Shown here: one piece after another, positions 34,093-42,627 of the stretch
Numbering within the stretch: position 1 is the first letter of the stretch
How the letters are laid out: each line of letters opens with the position of its first letter
Source: Fluviicola sp.
GTDB taxonomy: Bacteria > Bacteroidota > Bacteroidia > Flavobacteriales_D > Crocinitomicaceae
Assembly (NCBI RefSeq): GCF_039596395.1
Contig: NZ_JBCNJT010000001.1
Location: 1,027,315-1,091,314 of the forward strand
Direction: 5' to 3'
DNA length: 64,000 bases
Made by a program: the position numbers and the translations under genes
Notes under the pieces: generated by a model
What the model was told of the DNA's origin: nothing
Seen by the model: the letters and a program-made list of their open reading frames with translations, nothing else
Database searches by the model: none

Positions 34093-34200
34093 CTCGTCGT
34101 ATTCCTACAACATTGTTTTGTGTATATTTCCCTTTACACGCATACCAAATGCGGTATTTGTAAAAAGTAACAAGGGATCTAAAAAAAATCGTGATTAGAA

Positions 34201-35481
34201 TCAGTCCTCCGGCTCAATTTCGCGGATAATCAGCTTATCAATACGGGCGCCATCCATGTCCACAACTTCAATTTCAAAGTTTAGCCAATGGAATTTCTGG
34301 CCTGTAGAAGGTACGCTTCTGGATTCGTTCAACACCAATCCTCCGATAGTTGTGAAATTCAATTCGGAAGAATTGTCTTCCAGGCCGAACTGGCGGAAGA
34401 ACTCAGCAATCGGGTACTGGCCGTCAATCAGCCAGGAACCGTCTTCGCGCTGCACGAATTCAAATTCTTCGGCATAAAACTCGTGGAAATCTCCCACAAG
34501 TGCCTGCAATAAGTCGTTCAGGGTTACAATTCCCTGTACTTGTCCGAATTCGTCGGTGATGATCCCGTAATGTGTTCGTGTTTCCTTGAAATGCACCAAT
34601 GCCTCATAAGCCGAAATATTCTCCATCAGGTATTGCGGTTTCAGCATCAAATCTTTCAGGTTAAAGTCTTTGTTGTTAATGGTGCGGAAAAGGTCTTTCA
34701 ATAACACCACTCCAAGCACATTCTCGCGTTCATCATCAAAAATCGGGTATACCGAGTGCATTTCCTTTTCGACCTGTTCACGAACTTCGTCTTTCGTGTC
34801 ACTGATATCAATAAAGATTACATCGTTGCGGTGCGTCATCAGGGAACTGATGTTGCGGTCTCCCAAATGAAAAACGCGTTCCACGATATCCTGTTCGATT
34901 TCCTGCACTTCACCGCCTTCCGTACCTTCCTGGATAATTGCCTTGATTTCCTCTTCCGTAACTTTCCCTTCGGAAGATTGCTTGATGCGAAAGAGTTTCA
35001 GCAATAAATCGGAAGTGGTAGTCAATAACCATACAAACGGCGCAGTGATTTTCGAAATGATCAGCATGGGGCGTGCCATTGCTTTGGCAATTGCTTCCGG
35101 ATTGGTCAACCCGATTCGTTTGGGAACCAATTCACCCAAAACCAGCGAGAAAAAAGTAATGATAACAACTACTGAAGTTACCGCTAAGAAATGTGCATAC
35201 GGTTTAATGAATGCAAATTTCAGGTAGAAGCCTTCAATGTCCGAAGTCATTTTTTCTCCCGAGAAAATACCGGTCAAAATTCCGATCAGGGTGATACCGA
35301 TTTGTACCGTAGAAAGAAATTTATTCGGCGAATTCATGGTTTCGAGAACCAACTTAGCGCTTTTGTCACCTCTTTTTGCGGCTACGTCCAATTTGGATTT
35401 CCGGGCAGAAACCGTAGCGATCTCGGCCATCGAGAAGATCCCGTTCAGAATTATTAAAAAGAGGATTAGAAGTAGTTCCAT
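34201..35481 (-). CDS. CNNM/CorC family transporter (DUF21-CBS-CorC)
   Basis: A 426-residue membrane protein. Residues 1-~190 are the DUF21 (CNNM) domain with about four membrane segments (LILFLIILNGIFSMAEIATVSARKSKL, TVQIGITLIGILTGIFSGE, LAVTSVVVIITFFSLVLGELVPKRI). Two CBS domains follow (~205-330: MTHRNDVIFIDISDTKDEV and YLMENISAYEALVHFKETRTHYGIITDEFGQVQGIV), then a CorC_HlyC domain (~345-426). The family is linked to divalent-cation (Mg2+/Co2+) transport; older names call it hemolysin. The gene begins immediately (0 nt) after the aminotransferase stop, so the two may be coupled. Confidence 0.93.
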   Translation of the reverse strand: MELLLILFLIILNGIFSMAEIATVSARKSKLDVAAKRGDKSAKLVLETMNSPNKFLSTVQIGITLIGILTGIFSGEKMTSDIEGFYLKFAFIKPYAHFLAVTSVVVIITFFSLVLGELVPKRIGLTNPEAIAKAMARPMLIISKITAPFVWLLTTTSDLLLKLFRIKQSSEGKVTEEEIKAIIQEGTEGGEVQEIEQDIVERVFHLGDRNISSLMTHRNDVIFIDISDTKDEVREQVEKEMHSVYPIFDDERENVLGVVLLKDLFRTINNKDFNLKDLMLKPQYLMENISAYEALVHFKETRTHYGIITDEFGQVQGIVTLNDLLQALVGDFHEFYAEEFEFVQREDGSWLIDGQYPIAEFFRQFGLEDNSSELNFTTIGGLVLNESRSVPSTGQKFHWLNFEIEVVDMDGARIDKLIIREIEPED

Positions 35482-36681
35482 TTATCTGATTGTTCCGGGA
35501 TAAATTTCCAAAGCTTTTTCCAAACAAACAACTGCTTTTTTCAAAGAATCCTGATTTAATACATAAGCGATACGCGCTTCCTGCAATCCTGCGCCCGGTG
35601 TCGAGTAGAATCCGTTTGCAGGAGCCATCATTACTGTTTGTCCTTCATACTCAAATTCTTCCAATAACCACTGACAGAATTTTTCGGCATTATCTACCGG
35701 GAATTTCGCTACACAGTAGAATGCCCCGCTTGGTTTCGGACAAAATACTCCCGGGATGCTGTTCAATCCGTCGACCATGATATTTCTGCGTTGTACGTAT
35801 TCGGAAACAACGTTGTCAAAATAAGATTGCGGAGTATTCAAAGCAGCTTCTGAGGCAACCTGGTCTACTGTCGGCGGAGAAAGTCTTGCCTGTCCGAACT
35901 TCAAAGCAGCAGACATCACTTCCTGGTTTTTAGATACCAAGGCCCCTATACGAGCTCCACACATGGAATAACGCTTGGAAACCGAATCGATCATGATCAC
36001 ATTGTTCTCAATTCCTTCCAGGTTCAACACCGAGAAAGGCTGAGCTCCGTCGTAACAAAATTCGCGGTAAACTTCATCTGCAAACAGGAACAGGTCGTGT
36101 TTCTTCACGATGTCGCGCAATTGCTCCAATTCTTCTTTGCTGTATAAATATCCGGTTGGATTTCCCGGGTTGCAAATCACGATTGCCTTTGTTTTAGCGG
36201 TGATTTTTGCTTCGATCTCGGAAACCGGTGGCAAAGCAAATCCTGTTTCGATAGCAGATGTTACCGGAACAACTGTCAAACCTGCAGTTACGGCAAACCC
36301 ATTGTAGTTTGCGTAGAAAGGCTCGGGAATAATCACTTCATCGCCCGGGTTACAAGTGGTCATAAACCCGAAGATCAATGCTTCGGATCCGCCTGTAGTA
36401 ATGATGATATCTTCCGCATTTACCGGAAGACCTCCTTTTCTATACGTTTCAGCCAATTTGGTTCTGTAGGATTCAAAACCTGCAGAGTGACTGTATTCAA
36501 TAACTTTATGATCAAAATTGCGAATAGCATCTAAAGCTACTTGTGGTGTTTCGATGTCCGGCTGACCGATGTTTAAGTGATAAACGGTTTTACCGGCTTT
36601 TTTAGCTTTTTCAGCATAAGGAACCAATTTACGAATCGGCGATGCTGGCATGTCAATGGCTTTTTGGGCAATTTTTGGCAT
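35482..36681 (-). CDS. class I/II pyridoxal-phosphate aminotransferase
   Basis: A 399-residue fold-type I aminotransferase of the AAT-I class. The cofactor lysine is in MIDSVSKRYSMCGARIGALVSKNQ, near residue 235; other signatures are LNIGQPDIETPQVALDAIR at the start, ITTGGSEALIFGFMTTCNPGDEVIIPEPFYANYNGF and VICNPGNPTGYLYSKEEL. The sequence resembles bacterial aspartate or aromatic/valine-pyruvate type enzymes, and specificity is not settled by the motifs. Its stop abuts the ATG of the CorC-like gene. A -7 element (TACTTTTG, minus strand, 36706-36713) lies upstream. Confidence 0.94.
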   Translation of the reverse strand: MPKIAQKAIDMPASPIRKLVPYAEKAKKAGKTVYHLNIGQPDIETPQVALDAIRNFDHKVIEYSHSAGFESYRTKLAETYRKGGLPVNAEDIIITTGGSEALIFGFMTTCNPGDEVIIPEPFYANYNGFAVTAGLTVVPVTSAIETGFALPPVSEIEAKITAKTKAIVICNPGNPTGYLYSKEELEQLRDIVKKHDLFLFADEVYREFCYDGAQPFSVLNLEGIENNVIMIDSVSKRYSMCGARIGALVSKNQEVMSAALKFGQARLSPPTVDQVASEAALNTPQSYFDNVVSEYVQRRNIMVDGLNSIPGVFCPKPSGAFYCVAKFPVDNAEKFCQWLLEEFEYEGQTVMMAPANGFYSTPGAGLQEARIAYVLNQDSLKKAVVCLEKALEIYPGTIR

Positions 36682-36705
36682 TTCTTATCTTTATTTTAAG
36701 GACAA

Positions 36706-36713
36706 CAAAAGTA
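36706..36713 (-). promoter_or_regulatory. -7 promoter element of the aminotransferase gene
   Basis: TACTTTTG on the minus strand, 24 nt before the ATG at 36681. The -33 region is weak. Confidence 0.45.
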
Positions 36714-36756
36714 AGGTAAATGTTGACATAAGCATAAAAAACCTGATTTTTACATC

Positions 36757-37527
36757 ATGAAAAGAGCAGGTGTTTTATTTCTAACCGGATTATTGGCAGT
36801 TGGTTGTGCGCAATCGGCAGAAACCAGCGTGGAGAAAAAAGAAGAGATCGTGAAGAGTAAAGCGGATTCGGTTCCTTTGAAGGAAACGGAAGAACCGCCG
36901 GCGATGACAGGTTTTTTGTTGCACCAGGGAGATACGCTGGTAAGTGTGGATCATTTCAATGTCAACATCTGGTGGGAATTGAAATATGCTTCGACAGATA
37001 ATTTCATGAAGCGTGTTTTATACGATACGCTTACAAAACCGTATGTTCAGATAGACGTGGCAAGAAGACTGGCAAGATCGCAGGAATATTTGACCGGAAG
37101 AGATCCGGGCTATCATTTATTGGTTTACGATGCACTTCGTCCGTTGAGCGTGCAATGGGAAATGTGGAATGCACTGGACACCATTCCTGCTTTTGAAAGA
37201 GGGAAATTTGTAAGCAATCCGAGAAACGGAAGCGTTCACAACTACGGGGCCGCAGTGGATATTACCATTTGTAATGCCAAACACAAACCATTGGACATGG
37301 GAGCCGGTTATGACGATATCCGTAAAATAGCTTATCCGAGCCTGGAATCCGAATTTTTGGCAAGCGGGGAAATCACGCAGCAGCAAATCGATAACCGGAA
37401 ATTGCTTCGAAGAGCTATGAAAAGTCAGGGATTCTCCAATATCCCAACAGAATGGTGGCACTTCAATGCTTTTCCGAGACCGGTGGTCAAAAGCAAATAC
37501 CAGCTTGTAACCAAAGAATTGCAGTAA
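36757..37527 (+). CDS. VanX-like D-Ala-D-Ala dipeptidase, probable lipoprotein
   Basis: A 256-residue peptidase M15D (DdpX/VanX family), hydrolysing D-alanyl-D-alanine. A lipobox is visible at FLTGLLAVGCAQS (Cys17), so it should be an acylated envelope protein. The zinc motif is GSVHNYGAAVDITICNAKHKPLD (His and Asp near residues 164 and 171) and the catalytic EWWHF near 230. There are no VanH, VanA or two-component genes nearby, so a wall-recycling or nutritional role is more likely than resistance. It is divergent from the aminotransferase. Confidence 0.93.
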   Translation: MKRAGVLFLTGLLAVGCAQSAETSVEKKEEIVKSKADSVPLKETEEPPAMTGFLLHQGDTLVSVDHFNVNIWWELKYASTDNFMKRVLYDTLTKPYVQIDVARRLARSQEYLTGRDPGYHLLVYDALRPLSVQWEMWNALDTIPAFERGKFVSNPRNGSVHNYGAAVDITICNAKHKPLDMGAGYDDIRKIAYPSLESEFLASGEITQQQIDNRKLLRRAMKSQGFSNIPTEWWHFNAFPRPVVKSKYQLVTKELQ

Positions 37528-37529
37528 CT

Positions 37530-37602
37530 ATGAACCGCAAAGAAAAGGAGAACGTAAATTAGTTCTCATTCCCTCTGCGTTCTTCGCGCTCTTTGCGGTT
37601 AA
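37530..37602. repeat. imperfect inverted repeat of CCGCAAAG type
   Basis: ACCGCAAAG (near 37532) is complementary to CTTTGCGGT (near 37592), with a second partial pair GAACG/CGTTC inside. It lies in the 138-nt gap between two plus-strand genes and resembles intergenic repeats common in Bacteroidota, similar to the 20195-20556 region. It could fold into a weak hairpin, but there is no strong T-run. Confidence 0.45.
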
Positions 37603-37636
37603 AGAAGAAAAGGGTTTTTAGTTTGAAATGAAAGCT

Positions 37637-37644
37637 TACTTTTG
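37637..37644 (+). promoter_or_regulatory. -7 promoter element of the 37666-39042 gene
   Basis: TACTTTTG matches TAnnTTTG and ends 21 nt before the ATG at 37666. An upstream in-frame ORF start at 37642 overlaps it, which argues for 37666. Confidence 0.5.
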
Positions 37645-37665
37645 CTTCACACGAAAACGCTACAT

Positions 37666-39042
37666 ATGAAAACCGGATTTAAAACTGCTCTTTGGATGGT
37701 TTCTCTTTGCTTTACATCGCAATTGGATGCACAATACACCAAACTCCATGAATTTGATTATACAACAGGATCACATCCTTCTGCTTCACTGATCGGGGAT
37801 TCGGTATATATGTATGGCGTAACGAGAGACAGAAGCAATATTTTCCGGATCAAATACGATGGAACTGATTTCGAAAACCTGCATTTTGTTTCAGGTATAG
37901 AAGGAAATACCACCTGCGGATCACTTTATTCGGATGGCGTGTATCTATATGGAACAGCCCAGTTCGGCGGACCCAATGGAGGTGGAACCGTGTTTAAGCT
38001 CCTGAAAGACGGAAGCAATTTTTCGGTGGTTTATAGTTTAGGTGCCACAATGAATGACGGCGAAGAACCAACCGGTTCTGTAATCAGTGACGGCATTTAT
38101 CTCTATGGGATGACAGGAGGCTACGCAGGTATTTCGTACGGTACAATTTTTAAAGTAAAGAAAGACGGAACGGATTTTAGTGTGTTGCACACGTTTGCAA
38201 GCATCCCTTCAGATGGAAAAGCACCGCAAGGATCTTTGGTTAGCGACGGAACTTATCTATACGGAATGACACGCTATGGAGGAATCAATTCCAATGGAGT
38301 CATTTTCCGGATCAAACCGGATGGCAGTGATTATACGCTGATCAAAATGCTGACAACTGCGACAGGAGCACAGCCGTGGGGCGATTTGATATATGACGGA
38401 ACCTGGCTGTACGGAATGACAGGGAATTACGGTCCGGGCGGTTACGGAACGGTTTTCAAAGTGAAACCGGACGGAACGGATTACGACGTACTCAAATCAT
38501 TTACTTCCGGGAACGGCCCGAACGGGTCGGAGGCACACGGATCATTAATCCTGGAAGGAACGACTTTGTATGGAATGACGCGCCACGGCGGGCATAATTA
38601 CGCCATGGGGAATGTATTCAGCATACAAACGGATGGAACGGGCTACCAGGATATGTACAATTTCAGTGACGAGGAAGGGAGAAATCCGCTTGGATCCTTG
38701 TTGTTGAAAGACAGTAGTTTATATGGGATGACTTACCTGGGAGGAGCATACACCTATGGAGTCATTTTCAAACTGGATAAAAGTGCAAAAGTCACCTTAG
38801 GAATGTCTGAGTGGGAGAAAGAAGTTTCGCTGAGTGTTTCTCCGAATCCTGTTTCGGATGTTTTGCATGTGGATACGGAAATAGAAGGAGAGAATGCGGA
38901 ATATGCCCTTACCAACACATTAGGAGAAGTAATTTCAACCGGAGTTCTGAATACGGATCACCAGATCGTGGTTTCTGATTTGCAGCAGGGGATTTATTTC
39001 CTGGAAATCAACGGACGTTTGGTGCGGTTTGTCCGGAATTGA
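37666..39042 (+). CDS. secreted GloVer-type tandem repeat protein with T9SS sorting domain
   Basis: A 458-residue secreted protein. A signal peptide (LWMVSLCFTSQLDAQ) is followed by about nine tandem repeats of ~45 residues with the pattern LYGMT..GG....G.IF(K/R)IK.DGTD(Y/F), the 'choice-of-anchor tandem repeat GloVer' type, which probably makes a propeller or solenoid. The last ~75 residues are a T9SS type-A tail (VSLSVSPNPVSDVLHVDTE, GEVISTGVLN, QQGIYFLEINGRLVRFVRN). Start at 37666 is chosen because of the signal peptide and the promoter just upstream. Function is unknown beyond surface export. Confidence 0.88.
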   Translation: MKTGFKTALWMVSLCFTSQLDAQYTKLHEFDYTTGSHPSASLIGDSVYMYGVTRDRSNIFRIKYDGTDFENLHFVSGIEGNTTCGSLYSDGVYLYGTAQFGGPNGGGTVFKLLKDGSNFSVVYSLGATMNDGEEPTGSVISDGIYLYGMTGGYAGISYGTIFKVKKDGTDFSVLHTFASIPSDGKAPQGSLVSDGTYLYGMTRYGGINSNGVIFRIKPDGSDYTLIKMLTTATGAQPWGDLIYDGTWLYGMTGNYGPGGYGTVFKVKPDGTDYDVLKSFTSGNGPNGSEAHGSLILEGTTLYGMTRHGGHNYAMGNVFSIQTDGTGYQDMYNFSDEEGRNPLGSLLLKDSSLYGMTYLGGAYTYGVIFKLDKSAKVTLGMSEWEKEVSLSVSPNPVSDVLHVDTEIEGENAEYALTNTLGEVISTGVLNTDHQIVVSDLQQGIYFLEINGRLVRFVRN

Positions 39043-39137
39043 TGTTATCAGTTCTTGGTTTTGACAGTTAAATCACAGAATTTTCTGAATTTAAAATAAG
39101 TTAATTTGTTGTTTTACAATAAATTACATAATTATAG

Positions 39138-39154
39138 TCTATTTATCCGATAGA
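39138..39154 (+). promoter_or_regulatory. sulfur-regulon site A, upstream of the TonB-dependent receptor
   Basis: The 15-nt core CTATTTATCCGATAG (39139-39153) with arms TCTAT/ATAGA recurs exactly at 42514-42528 upstream of the cys operon. In both places it ends 28 nt before the promoter TTG. Placed about 70 nt upstream of the likely transcription start, it looks like an activator site. The binding protein is not known; the Rrf2 regulator at 42036 is one candidate. Confidence 0.72.
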
Positions 39155-39181
39155 ATTTGTAGAAAATAATTTTCAATTCGC

Positions 39182-39212
39182 TTGTTCAACCCAAAAAGTG
39201 TCCCTTACTTTG
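39182..39212 (+). promoter_or_regulatory. promoter of the TonB-dependent receptor leader
   Basis: TTG (39182-39184), a 21-nt spacer, and TACTTTG (39206-39212). The element has one base less between TA and TTTG than TAnnTTTG, but the same form with the same spacing occurs upstream of the cys operon. Confidence 0.6.
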
Positions 39213-39241
39213 TCCCGGTTAAAACAAAACACACTTCCGGA

Positions 39242-39310
39242 ATGACATGTGAAATCCTACAGATGGAAATGCATGAAGCTTGTTCGTTCAGCGAACGGCA
39301 CAGGGAATGA
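39242..39310 (+). CDS. putative regulatory leader peptide (22 codons) with Cys residues
   Basis: A 22-codon ORF starts at ATG 39242 and stops at TGA 39308-39310. It begins MTCEILQMEMHEAC and holds two Cys (codons 3 and 14) and three Met (codons 1, 8 and 10). It lies between the promoter and an intrinsic terminator, 87 nt before the TonB-receptor start. The arrangement matches a leader-peptide attenuator and parallels the Cys-Cys leader at 42628. Internal ATG codons at 39263 and 39269 are alternative starts. CTTCCGG upstream (39234-39240) can pair with CCGGAAG of the terminator right arm (39354-39360), a possible antiterminator. Confidence 0.5.
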   Translation: MTCEILQMEMHEACSFSERHRE

Positions 39311-39335
39311 TTTGTCTTAAAAGAGTTAATAGGCA

Positions 39336-39368
39336 AACCCTTCCGATGATCGTCCGGAAGGGTTTTTT
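39336..39368 (+). terminator. intrinsic terminator in the TonB-receptor leader
   Basis: AACCCTTCCG (39336-39345) pairs with CGGAAGGGTT (39355-39364), followed by a T-run to 39368. It stands between the leader peptide and the TonB receptor, 28 nt before the ATG, and there is no other gene it could end, so conditional termination is likely. The 354-nt gap 39043-39396 holds only this control region. Confidence 0.88.
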
Positions 39369-39396
39369 GTTTGCATCCTAATACGAATAAAAAGAT

Positions 39397-41934
39397 ATGA
39401 AAACACGATTACTGATTGCTTTTATTTCACTGTTTGCGGTATTTACTTCCAAAGCACAAACGGTTATACAGGGAGAAGTGGTGGACGAAACCGGCCAATA
39501 TATTCCGAATTCCCGGATTACAGTCATCTCAACGGGAAGGACTTATTTGAGTGATTCTTTGGGGAAATTTTCCATAGAAACTTCTGAGAACATTCCTTTC
39601 GCAGTCAAATTCCATACTCCCGGGTTCCAGTCCTCGGAATTGGAGATCAAAGAAGGAACAAACACGGGGATTCATGTGGTTTTGAAGGATGAAGCTTTGT
39701 CGGAAGTGTTGGTTTCGGCCAGAAGGAGGGAAGAATCTGCGCAGGATTTGCCCATTCCGATTGCGGTGATTTCCGGTGCCGCTGTTTCTGAGTCGGGTTC
39801 GTTTAATGTGAACCGCGTGAAGGAATTGGTACCATCCGTTCAGCTTTATTCTTCGAATCCCCGCAATACGACGCTGAACATTCGCGGATTGGGATCCACT
39901 TACGGGTTGACGAATGACGGAATTGATCCGGGAGTAGGGTTTTATGTCGACGGAGTTTATTACGCCCGGCCTGCAGCCACTACACTTGATTTTATAGATG
40001 TCGAACAGATCGAAGTATTGCGTGGGCCGCAGGGGACTTTATTCGGGAAAAACACGACAGCCGGTTCGTTCAATATTACTACCAAAAAGCCCGGATTTAC
40101 GCCGGGAGCGAGCTTCGAGTTGAGTTACGGAAATTACGGGTACATCCAGGCAAAAGCGTCCATCACGGGGCCGGTCAGTAAAAAAATTGCGGCAAGGGCT
40201 TCTTTTTCCGGAACACAGCGGAACGGAACGATTTACAACGTAGCAACCGGCAAATACACCAATGATTTGAATAACCAGGGAGCAAGAATTCAATTCCTCT
40301 ACAAACCGACTGAAAAAATCAACATCACACTAGCCGGGGATTATTCGCGGCAAAGACCGGATGGCTATGCGCAGGTAATTGCGGGCGTGGTGAAAACGAA
40401 ACGCGCGGACTACAGGCAATTCGACCGGATCATTGAAGACCTGAACTATTCCTTGCCAAGTGAGCAGGCATTCGACCGGAAGATCGATCACAATACCGTT
40501 TGGAAATCGAACCAGGATATGGGCGGAGTTTCTTTGAATACCGATTTTAAAGTAGGAAAAGGGAAGATCACTTCGACTACCGCCTGGCGTTTCTGGGATT
40601 GGGATCCTTCCAATGACCGCGATTTTACGGGATTAGATGTTCTGTCTATCTCCCAGGCTCCTTCCAAACACCAGCAATGGTCGCAGGAAGTGCGCTATGC
40701 CGGTGACTGGACGAAATGGCTGAGCGCGGTTGCGGGAATTTATGTCATCGGCCAGGAATTGAAAGGTTCGCAAAAAGAAGAAAGCGGCAAAGACCAATGG
40801 CGTTTTGCACAAAGTTCTACCAGTTCGCTTTGGCAAACTCCCGGGCTGTTTGAAGGTTATGGTATCAATACCCGCTCGAAATTGAACAGCTGGAGCAGTG
40901 CCGTATTCGGGCAGCTGGATTGGAAACTCTTGCGCAAAGTACATGTGCTGACCGGATTCCGTTTCAATTACGATGCAAAAGAAGTCTATTTCGACCGAAA
41001 AACTTACGGCGGGCTTCAAACAACAGACCCGGCCCTGATTGCGTTGAAAAAACAAGTGTACACAGATCAGAACTTCCATACAAAAACTGAAAATTCGAAT
41101 TTGTCGGGGCAATTGACGCTTTCTTACAAACCGGTCCGCCAAATCACAGCTTATGGTACTTTTTCAACAAGCTACAAACCGGTCGGACTGAATTTAGGAG
41201 GATTGCCCACCGAATCGGGGCGGGTAATGACAGAATTGGCAATTGTGCGGCCGGAATTTGTACAGCATACTGAAATAGGCGTCAAAACCGCCCCGCTGAA
41301 GAACTTTATAGTCAACGTGACTGCTTACAACACCGAAATCAAAGATTACCAAACGCAGGTACAGACTGCAGAGGTCGGAGTAAACAGGGGATATCTCGCA
41401 AATGCTGAAAGAGTGCGCGTATTTGGAGTGGAACTGGATGGGAATATCCGCTTCAACGAGTATGTTTCACTTTATGCAAATGCGGCTTATACGGAAGGAA
41501 AATACGTGAAATTTGAAAATGCACCCGTTCCTTTGGAGGAAACTGGAGGTTCAAGCGCATATAAGGATATTTCCGGTTCCAGGCTGCCCGGCATTTCAAA
41601 ATGGATTGGCTCGGTAGGGGCGGATTTCAGTTTGAAAGGGCAGCTGTTTAAGTGGGACGGAAGATTCTTTTTAGCACTCGATTCGTATGCAAGATCATCC
41701 TTTTCATCCAGTGCTTCCGAGTCCGCGTACTTGAATGTTTCCGGCTATGCTTTGCTCAACGGACGAATCGGGTTCAGGGCAGGTGAAGGAGTTTCCCTCT
41801 TCCTGTGGGCAAGAAACCTCCTTAACAGGGATTATTACGAGCAATTATTGGTTGCAGCCGGAAATGCCGGACAATATGCCGGTGTATTGGGAGATCCTGC
41901 AACTTACGGAGTAACGATGAAGTATGCATTTTAG
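39397..41934 (+). CDS. TonB-dependent outer-membrane receptor, predicted to be sulfur-regulated
   Basis: An 845-residue receptor for TonB-driven uptake across the outer membrane. A signal peptide (residues 1-~20, ending FTSKA before QTVIQG) is followed by a carboxypeptidase-regulatory-like domain (~22-105), a plug (~115-230: DLPIPIAVISGAAV, LNIRGLGSTYG, IEVLRGPQGTLFGKNTTAGSFNI) and a ~600-residue barrel ending with the aromatic strand TYGVTMKYAF. No SusD-like gene follows, so it is of the siderophore/cobalamin-like FecA class rather than SusC. The upstream control region is shared with the sulfate-reduction operon, which suggests an organosulfur or sulfated substrate; this is inference. Its terminator is at 41964-41992. 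Confidence 0.93.
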   Translation: MKTRLLIAFISLFAVFTSKAQTVIQGEVVDETGQYIPNSRITVISTGRTYLSDSLGKFSIETSENIPFAVKFHTPGFQSSELEIKEGTNTGIHVVLKDEALSEVLVSARRREESAQDLPIPIAVISGAAVSESGSFNVNRVKELVPSVQLYSSNPRNTTLNIRGLGSTYGLTNDGIDPGVGFYVDGVYYARPAATTLDFIDVEQIEVLRGPQGTLFGKNTTAGSFNITTKKPGFTPGASFELSYGNYGYIQAKASITGPVSKKIAARASFSGTQRNGTIYNVATGKYTNDLNNQGARIQFLYKPTEKINITLAGDYSRQRPDGYAQVIAGVVKTKRADYRQFDRIIEDLNYSLPSEQAFDRKIDHNTVWKSNQDMGGVSLNTDFKVGKGKITSTTAWRFWDWDPSNDRDFTGLDVLSISQAPSKHQQWSQEVRYAGDWTKWLSAVAGIYVIGQELKGSQKEESGKDQWRFAQSSTSSLWQTPGLFEGYGINTRSKLNSWSSAVFGQLDWKLLRKVHVLTGFRFNYDAKEVYFDRKTYGGLQTTDPALIALKKQVYTDQNFHTKTENSNLSGQLTLSYKPVRQITAYGTFSTSYKPVGLNLGGLPTESGRVMTELAIVRPEFVQHTEIGVKTAPLKNFIVNVTAYNTEIKDYQTQVQTAEVGVNRGYLANAERVRVFGVELDGNIRFNEYVSLYANAAYTEGKYVKFENAPVPLEETGGSSAYKDISGSRLPGISKWIGSVGADFSLKGQLFKWDGRFFLALDSYARSSFSSSASESAYLNVSGYALLNGRIGFRAGEGVSLFLWARNLLNRDYYEQLLVAAGNAGQYAGVLGDPATYGVTMKYAF

Positions 41935-41963
41935 ATAGAAAACGGAATAATCTTAATTAAAAG

Positions 41964-41992
41964 AGCCTGTCGGATCAGTTCGACGGGCTTTA
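41964..41992 (+). terminator. terminator of the TonB receptor
   Basis: AGCCTGTCG (41964-41972) pairs with CGACGGGCT (41981-41989) with one G:U pair, followed by only TTT. Modest strength. Confidence 0.5.
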
Positions 41993-42005
41993 ATGAGTTT
42001 TCAAT

Positions 42006-42030
42006 TCCTATTAATTTAGTAGTATATTTG
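42006..42030 (+). promoter_or_regulatory. promoter of the Rrf2 regulator with possible operator half-site
   Basis: TATATTTG (42023-42030) is a -7 element ending 5 nt before the Rrf2 ATG, so the mRNA could be nearly leaderless. TCCTAT (42006-42011) repeats the half-site of the sulfur-regulon motif at 42512-42530 (TCCTAT...ATAGGA), which would allow autoregulation. Confidence 0.4.
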
Positions 42031-42035
42031 TTTTT

Positions 42036-42491
42036 ATGATACCAAAAAGGTCCAAGTATGCCATCCAGGCATTGAAGTGTTTAGCGAAAGTTTACCGCGA
42101 TAAGAAACATTTGTCGATTGCAACCATTGCAGAAGAAGAACATATTCCGAGAAAATTCCTGGAAGCCATTTTGCTGCAACTACGGAATGGGGGAATGGTA
42201 GGCAGTAAAATGGGCGCAAACGGCGGGTATTTCCTGGTAAAACACCCGGACGAAATCGTTTTGAGCAACATCATTCGCGCAACCGGCGGACCTATTGCCT
42301 TGCTTCCTTGTGTGAGCCTGAATTTCTACGAAGAATGCCTGGAATGTCCGCATGAAGAGCTTTGCGGGTTACACGATGTGATGCTGGAAGTACGCGAAGC
42401 AAGCATTCATATTCTCTCCAAAACAAGTCTGGCTGATTTAATTTTACGTGAAAAGAAATTGTTGAGAAAAGCTGAAAGTAAGCGTAAATAG
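42036..42491 (+). CDS. Rrf2-family transcription regulator with clustered cysteines
   Basis: A 151-residue Rrf2-type regulator. The winged helix-turn-helix is KYAIQALKCLAKVYRDKKHLSIATIAEEEHIPRKFLEAILLQLRNGGMVGSKMGANGGYFL, close to IscR/NsrR/CymR. Cys92, Cys101, Cys104 and Cys110 (PCVSLNFYEECLECPHEELC) could bind an Fe-S cluster or act as a thiol sensor. The gene lies directly between the sulfur-regulated TonB receptor and the sulfate-reduction operon, so it is a good candidate for their regulator, as CymR is in Bacillus. Its own promoter has one half-site of the shared motif. This role is inference. Confidence 0.9.
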   Translation: MIPKRSKYAIQALKCLAKVYRDKKHLSIATIAEEEHIPRKFLEAILLQLRNGGMVGSKMGANGGYFLVKHPDEIVLSNIIRATGGPIALLPCVSLNFYEECLECPHEELCGLHDVMLEVREASIHILSKTSLADLILREKKLLRKAESKRK

Positions 42492-42511
42492 TCGTTTTTT
42501 TGAATTTAATC

Positions 42512-42530
42512 TCCTATTTATCCGATAGGA
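42512..42530 (+). promoter_or_regulatory. sulfur-regulon site B, upstream of the cys operon
   Basis: TCCTAT (42512-42517), spacer TTATCCG, ATAGGA (42525-42530): a 6-bp inverted repeat whose core CTATTTATCCGATAG is identical to that at 39139-39153. The core ends 28 nt before the promoter TTG, as at site A. Confidence 0.75.
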
Positions 42531-42556
42531 ATAATGGAAAATAAATTCACTTTTCC

Positions 42557-42587
42557 TTGGACCTTTCACAAACAGCCGTTTACTTTG
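42557..42587 (+). promoter_or_regulatory. promoter of the cys operon leader
   Basis: TTG (42557-42559), a 21-nt spacer and TACTTTG (42581-42587). Same sequences and spacing as the promoter at 39182-39212. Confidence 0.65.
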
Positions 42588-42627
42588 CACCATCATTGAT
42601 TCAGGATTGAATCCAACAAGTAGAAAT

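Noticed and set aside
36757-37527. Vancomycin resistance gene
   Set aside because: Only VanX-like dipeptidase is present; VanH, VanA/B and VanRS are absent, and the protein is a lipoprotein in a Gram-negative-type envelope.
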